Below, piece after piece: positions 59,126-64,000 of a stretch of 64,000 nucleotides of DNA. Position numbers and translations under genes: made by a program. Source of the stretch: Alitta virens (taxonomy: Eukaryota; Annelida; Polychaeta; Phyllodocida; Nereididae); the NCBI GenBank assembly GCA_932294295.1, contig OW028573.1:16078155-16142154 (forward strand), written 5' to 3'. The first letter of the stretch is position 1. Each line of letters begins with the position of its first letter. The notes under the pieces are model-generated. The model saw only the letters and a list, made by a program, of their open reading frames with translations. It searched no databases and was not told where the DNA came from.

Positions 59126-60021
59126 CAGTAGTTTTAGCATGAGAAAATATGTTTTTAATACTAAGTAAGCACTAATTGTTCAATTTAGTCTATTTAATGC
59201 ATTAATCTAACATAAATGGAAGAGAAAAGTCGGAGCAAGAGGTTTACTTTTGTGCGATTTCTACATCCGCCAGCTCTATAAAATTAATACACTCCGTGAT
59301 TCGGCTTGGGAGAATATGGAAACATGGGAGAATTCAGAAGTAATCAGTGCTTAACTTGGCCGAATAAAGTTATGAAGTGCGTGGATTTTATATATTTTTG
59401 CATAGTCTTAGTTTTTTTATACTTTGTCCCCAATGACAGGGGCAAAAAGCCCTGTGCCTGCTGTGGGTTCGCCGATTTAGACACTGGTCGAATTGATCGC
59501 CAGTTTTTCAATGGGTCGGAACAGTAGCCCTGCGGCCAGGAGCTAGTGAGTAAGCAGTTTGAGAGTGTAGAAAAGTTGATATTAATCATAAGATAACAAT
59601 AGGCCAAGCCCCTGTACCAAATAAGATGATGCAGTCGTTATCGGACAAATTAAAAAAAACTTTTTTGTTTGTCGCTTAGTTAAAATTAACAGACGCAGTG
59701 ATTCACCTAGTTTCATCGCCTATCTCGGAATGCTTTGATATCTTGTAGACCCTCCTCTACGACGTGGCCTTAGGGTCTAGGCCTAGACTGCCACTCTAGT
59801 GTAAGTTCAAGTTCCGAAAAAGTTTAATATCTGGAGAATTGTAGAAAACTGAGAATTTATTTTGTTTCAGTTTGTTTTCCAATGTTGTATTGTGATATTG
59901 TACCTGTTTAAAATGATTTTACATTATTTATTGCAATTTTTCAAACCAATCGACAGAGTATATATATATAATGTGAAATAACAAAAATACAATATTTATA
60001 GCCTGCAGTTTATTTATTCTA
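59126..60021. other. Spacer, nothing recognised
   Basis: AT-rich with short chance ORFs on both strands. An ATTCGGCTTGGGAGAAT near 59298-59316 may be the far end of the element beginning GGCTAGTTCCCACACAAGCC at 58640. Confidence 0.35.
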
Positions 60022-60239
60022 CAGAATAATGTTATTTGAGCAATTTCTTTGTACATGCATGCCTAATTGCCAGTCAAATTATAATGTTAGTATTCCAGGT
60101 TGTGCTTTGTTTAATATGGGTGAAGCGAACAATTTTACTTCACCAGTATTAATCAGCACAACCTGGAATACTAACTTTATAATTTGACTGGCAGTTAGGC
60201 ATGTACAAAGAAATTTCTCAGATAACATATATTATTCTG
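60022..60239. mobile_element. 218-bp near-perfect palindromic MITE with TA duplication
   Basis: The whole segment folds back on itself around about 60130. The arms run CAGAATAATG...CAATTTCTTTGTACATG...CCAGTCAAATTATAA...TATTCCAGGTTGTGCT and return with only a few mismatches. It is flanked by TA (60020-60021, 60240-60241), the Tc1/mariner-type target. No coding capacity. Confidence 0.85.
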
Positions 60240-60241
60240 TA

Positions 60242-61217
60242 GAATACATGATACAACATAATAAAATGCAGTGTGTTATATACATGCAGTTAAAGTTATT
60301 CTTATCTGTGGTATAAACAATGACAATCATACATTGTGTTATCATTTTCTGGATTTCTAAGTTGAGGGTGCAATAAACGCTTTTAACTACAGAATTACTA
60401 GTGTCAGTTGAAATATGTGATCCTTATGGTTCGATCTGGTGCTGAATTTTATAAATGGCAGTTGTAGGCTACGCACCATGGAGCAGCCACTCAAAGGATA
60501 GGTTTAACTGTCCAATGAATGCCTTCAGAAAAGTTTTTCTCTCCTTTTTACATATTTGAAATGATTGTGTGTTAAACTTTGAAAAATTTGATTCTGCCTT
60601 ATATGTATGTTGTTTAGCATTTGGTACATACATATAGTTCACATAATACACCGGCACGGACAAATTATACCTTGCAGCTCTTCATATTACCTCTCTTCCA
60701 GCTAGCTGTCCAGTGTTGGTCATAAAGAATATGTGAAAATTAAAAATTAATGCTCATCCACTTGATTTAAATGGTTAAATAGCATTTTGCTAGTTGGTGG
60801 ATATTTGGCAAAATATTTCAATTTAAACTGCATGTATCACGATCAATCTTGGTAGTTTCTTATCATGCTTATTTCTGACCGAGACGGGAAGTATGAAGAG
60901 CTGCAGTGGAACTTTGTCCTTGCGGAGAGTTCCTCTAAATATTGCTTTTCCAAGCAGTTACCAGTGAGAACTAAAAATTAAATGCTCATTTTGGTTTCAT
61001 ATTTGTCGCAGACAATTTGCATTGGTTGCACACTGAAGATTACAAGTTATGTGAAGATGCAATTTCAAATTATAAGATTTTATTTTAATAGCATCGATGT
61101 GTGAATTAATGTATCTCAAGTACTGAAAGCAGTAACATGACAATGGGTTTATGTGTATATATGTCTTATACATTTTATATGACCAACTACAGACATGTTT
61201 TATATAAGTATGGTTAA
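60242..61217. other. Spacer, nothing recognised
   Basis: AT-rich, with no repeat shared inside the window and no supported ORF. Confidence 0.35.
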
Positions 61218-62180
61218 ACTTAGCCAGAACCGACCTACATTGCATTAGATGCGATGTAGGGTCGGAACGCCTGCTATAGGAATTCATGTACGCTCAAAAT
61301 TACGACACATTTTTCTCAATAAACACTAAGCATACCTTATTTTGTTGTTATGTACAGGATTACTACTCCGTTTACTACTTTCACGCAGATTTTACTGAAA
61401 AAGCCACTGGAAACATCCTTTTTAAGAGCATTTTCAAAATTCACGTTCGCTTGGTTCATGCTTTCACAGGTAGCAGGTCGATTCGTCATTGCCTGATTGA
61501 ACCCAATGAAAACTGGTCCGTATGTCACCCGAATTTGGTCGATTTGTCATCCGAAATTGGTTGATTTGGCCGGTACACAGTGTATGGTCACTGCTATTAT
61601 ATAAAATATGTTAACTGCCGGTGAAGAACCGACCTTTTTTTGAGTGATGAACCGTCCAGTTTTTACGAAGACGAATCGTGCTGTGACGAATCGACCATGT
61701 TATTGATGTCTACTTACACTAAAACTCACTAGAGGGCTCCAGCGACATCACAGCGCCATCCAGGTGCAATGGTGCAGATAAATATCTAATAATTTAGCTT
61801 CATTAGACCCATAGAACAGTGGAATCATGTGGAATAGTTTATTAAAATATTTTAATTGTGAAATTGAGAAAACTACGGACTTTCCAGCGCTATTCTGTGT
61901 GCCACTAGGGGTGTTGAAACATCGCCAGAGCCCTCTTGTGAGTTTTTCGGAACTAGGCGGCCATGCTTCAAGCTTTGTTTACCGAAATGTGAATTCGAAA
62001 ATGGCACAGAAATCGATAATATTGGAAGAAATCAACCATATCTGAGCGCGACACAATAGAAAAAAGGTATGTCTAACGCTACAGTGGGTGTATGTTGTGT
62101 GACAAACGTTTACTAAAAAAGGCTAGTTCCCACTCAAGCAAAAAAGTCAATATTTTTTCATCCAGGACCTTGTAACCCTG
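61218..62180 (+). repeat. Dispersed repeat R6, copy 2
   Basis: Matches 57978-58690 with an extra 250 bp or so in the middle. The extra part holds short GGTCGATTTGTCA/GACGAATCGACC phrases in both orientations and an inverted copy of the GAGGGCTCCAGCGAC segment (61732-61746). Confidence 0.85.
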
Positions 62181-62889
62181 TCCTATGAACAGGGGACTTG
62201 TAGCTAGATTAAACTGAAAGAGACAAATTCTTATGGCTTTCACTGCCACCTAACTCAGACGTGAGAATTTTCTTAATGGTTACATTTTTAAAGAGCACTG
62301 AACTTCCATATTGCAGATCATAAATTGCAATAGAATATTATTATATTGACTAGTTTTGGTGGGGCCCTAGCTACAAGTCTAGTTGTTGGTATTAACATTG
62401 TATATATTATCCTCATATCAATATTGTGATTATATGACTCAGTCTTATCCTAAAAAAAAAAAAAAAAACATCTAATGGTATAAACTGTGATATTGATTGG
62501 TGATGCATTGTATTTATTTAAATTTAATAAACTCTGATTTCAGTTGTTGTGTTGCATTCATTCCTTATATAAAAACCTTATAAAAAACATAAGTTGCAAA
62601 GCAGCAAACCCTTAACAAATGGCCAACAGCCTACTCAGGTGGGTTATTGTAGTAGTTCCTGATTTGCGACGTTTTCAGCTCCAGAAAGAGGCTGAATGGC
62701 CTATTGTAGACTCAAAACTCTATTAATTTGTTTTATGGGCTATTATGAAATTCAATGTTAAAGAGATCATTTTGTTGTTCGACAGTGAATTTATCTTTCT
62801 TACTTTTTATGATAGAACCCACTTTCTATGATAGAACCCTGTGACAAGCAAATGAACAAAACTTTTCCTTAGGGTATCCTGTGAGCCGA

Positions 62890-63055
62890 TTAAAAAAGTG
62901 TCACTTTTGGATGTGAATTCATAGAAACTGGATCAAAGTGTTGTTATTTGTGTATGCGGTTTGCATACTACAAAATTCAGTTTTATTTGAATTGCATGGT
63001 TGCCATAACAACCCAATTTCTATGAATTCCATCCAAAAGTGACAATTTTTGTAAT
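62890..63055. mobile_element. Palindromic MITE
   Basis: Arms GTCACTTTTGGATG(T)GAATTCATAGAAA and its complement (62900-62927, 63017-63043), one base bulged, separated by about 90 bp. No ORF. Target duplication not determined. Confidence 0.7.
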
Positions 63056-63463
63056 CATATGACATATTTCAATTAGTATTTGTGTGTTTTATTTCAAAAT
63101 AGCTCATTTATTTAATGGTTTATTTTGGTTTATTCAAACATCACACAGTGCTCCTGAATAAACTCCAGGGTTAAAAAAATTGACCAAAAATTCTGTCAGT
63201 GTACGATTTTATTATATGGTCTAACCTTCATTTTAACACAAAAAGTAAAAAAAAATCATTTTAAGTTTTTGGTTTATCACACCCCAGAGTACTTTTTGGT
63301 AACTGGGTTTAGGAAGCTGAAACATAATGTTTACTCCATAAAATGGAAGTATATGCTCAGACAATCATTAAAAATCAGTTATGAAGAAATCTATCTGGAC
63401 AATAATTAAGAGATATGATAAAATAAATATTTTGGTTTATCTCACTCAAAATATTTTAACTTA

Positions 63464-64000
63464 TAAAGGCATTAAATTGGGTGTGTTGAGTATCATTCCA
63501 TATGAAATAAACCTTAAAGATTTTGTATTTATTTGTATTTAGACTTTATTTATTTAAATACAACTAAAAACCTTGTAGATTAATTTTGTATAAAATTATA
63601 CCCAACATCTTTATGCGGCATAAAATTATTGCTAAATTTCATATATATTCCTTAGGATCATTGACATAGCCCATATATGACTATTTTTGACATATAAATG
63701 ATAATCTTAGTTGTAGATTAGTTAAGGGAACATGCTATTTTGTTGATATTTCTAGTGAACTCAATACTCCTTATTGTGTATGATTTCTTTAAAACAGGAC
63801 AATTAAATGGCAGGAAAAGAAAGGAGAATACTTTTTATGCTCACTTGGCGGGAGGGCTCTGAACATATTGGATTTCTGTTAATACAGGGTTCTTGCAGGT
63901 TTACCTTCGTAAGACGTAAGATATTTGTAGGACATTATAATATCATGCGCACATGAAAAATAAGACCACTAATATAGTAATATAAACCAATATATTTTAT
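63464..64000 (+). repeat. Dispersed repeat R5, copy 2, cut by the window end
   Basis: Same orientation and order as 41630-42350. Continues past the end of the window. Confidence 0.85.

Noticed and set aside
1..64000. CRISPR arrays, operons, prokaryotic islands or viral genomes
   Set aside because: No direct-repeat/spacer layout, no compact co-directional genes; all tandem repeats here lack unique spacers of even length.

Overview
This window is nuclear DNA from an intron-rich invertebrate animal. The reasons are spliced genes with metazoan orthologues (calpain-7, a B4GAT1-like glycosyltransferase), GT-AG introns of 50 to 3000 bp, AT-rich spacers, and a dense load of eukaryotic transposons: PIF/Harbinger, Ty3/Gypsy, LINE fragments, tRNA-derived SINEs and MITEs. 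A marine deuterostome or lophotrochozoan would fit, but the species cannot be fixed from sequence alone. There are no prokaryotic features, no CRISPR array and no rRNA.

Layout. 0-8 kb: degraded LINE 3' end, SINE insertions, decayed exon-like patches and copies of a dispersed repeat (here called R2). 8.4-13.4 kb: a complete PIF/Harbinger DNA transposon with 56-bp terminal inverted repeats, TTA target duplications and two intact convergent ORFs (MADF/Myb-like DNA-binding protein and DDE nuclease). 15.4-17.3 kb: an unrecognised exon-like ORF and a stop-riddled pseudogene split by a SINE. 18.0-19.5 kb: a TTAA-flanked non-autonomous transposon. 20.2-20.7 kb: SINE next to a LINE RNase H remnant.

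Gene core. 21.8-23.7 kb (+): a six-exon GT49 glycosyltransferase of the B4GAT1 type, about 417 aa, with one odd exon junction. 25.2-31.6 kb (-): calpain-7, 18 coding exons, 828 aa, catalytic Cys/His/Asn all present; every exon phase was checked and closes. The two genes converge. 46.1-57.3 kb (+): a ten-exon, 548-aa uncharacterised protein with a possible PD-(D/E)XK nuclease-like core; its introns host a 2.7-kb TIR element, a 600-bp dispersed repeat and a SINE.

Repeat-rich stretches. 32-36 kb: LINE reverse-transcriptase scrap, degenerate short tandem arrays and a duplicated block ending in poly-C. 36.28-41.12 kb: a Ty3/Gypsy element with both LTRs, CTTAC target duplications, a tRNA-Ser(GCT) primer-binding site and a polypurine tract, but deleted and frameshifted coding regions; a 777-bp TTAA-flanked MITE sits inside its integrase and a 600-bp repeat near its 3' end. 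57.9-64 kb: paired dispersed repeats, a 218-bp near-perfect palindromic MITE and a second palindromic MITE.

The host genes act independently: glycan synthesis in the Golgi, an ESCRT-linked protease, and one unknown. The main story of the rest is nested transposition, with both large autonomous-type elements having landed inside copies of the R2 repeat.
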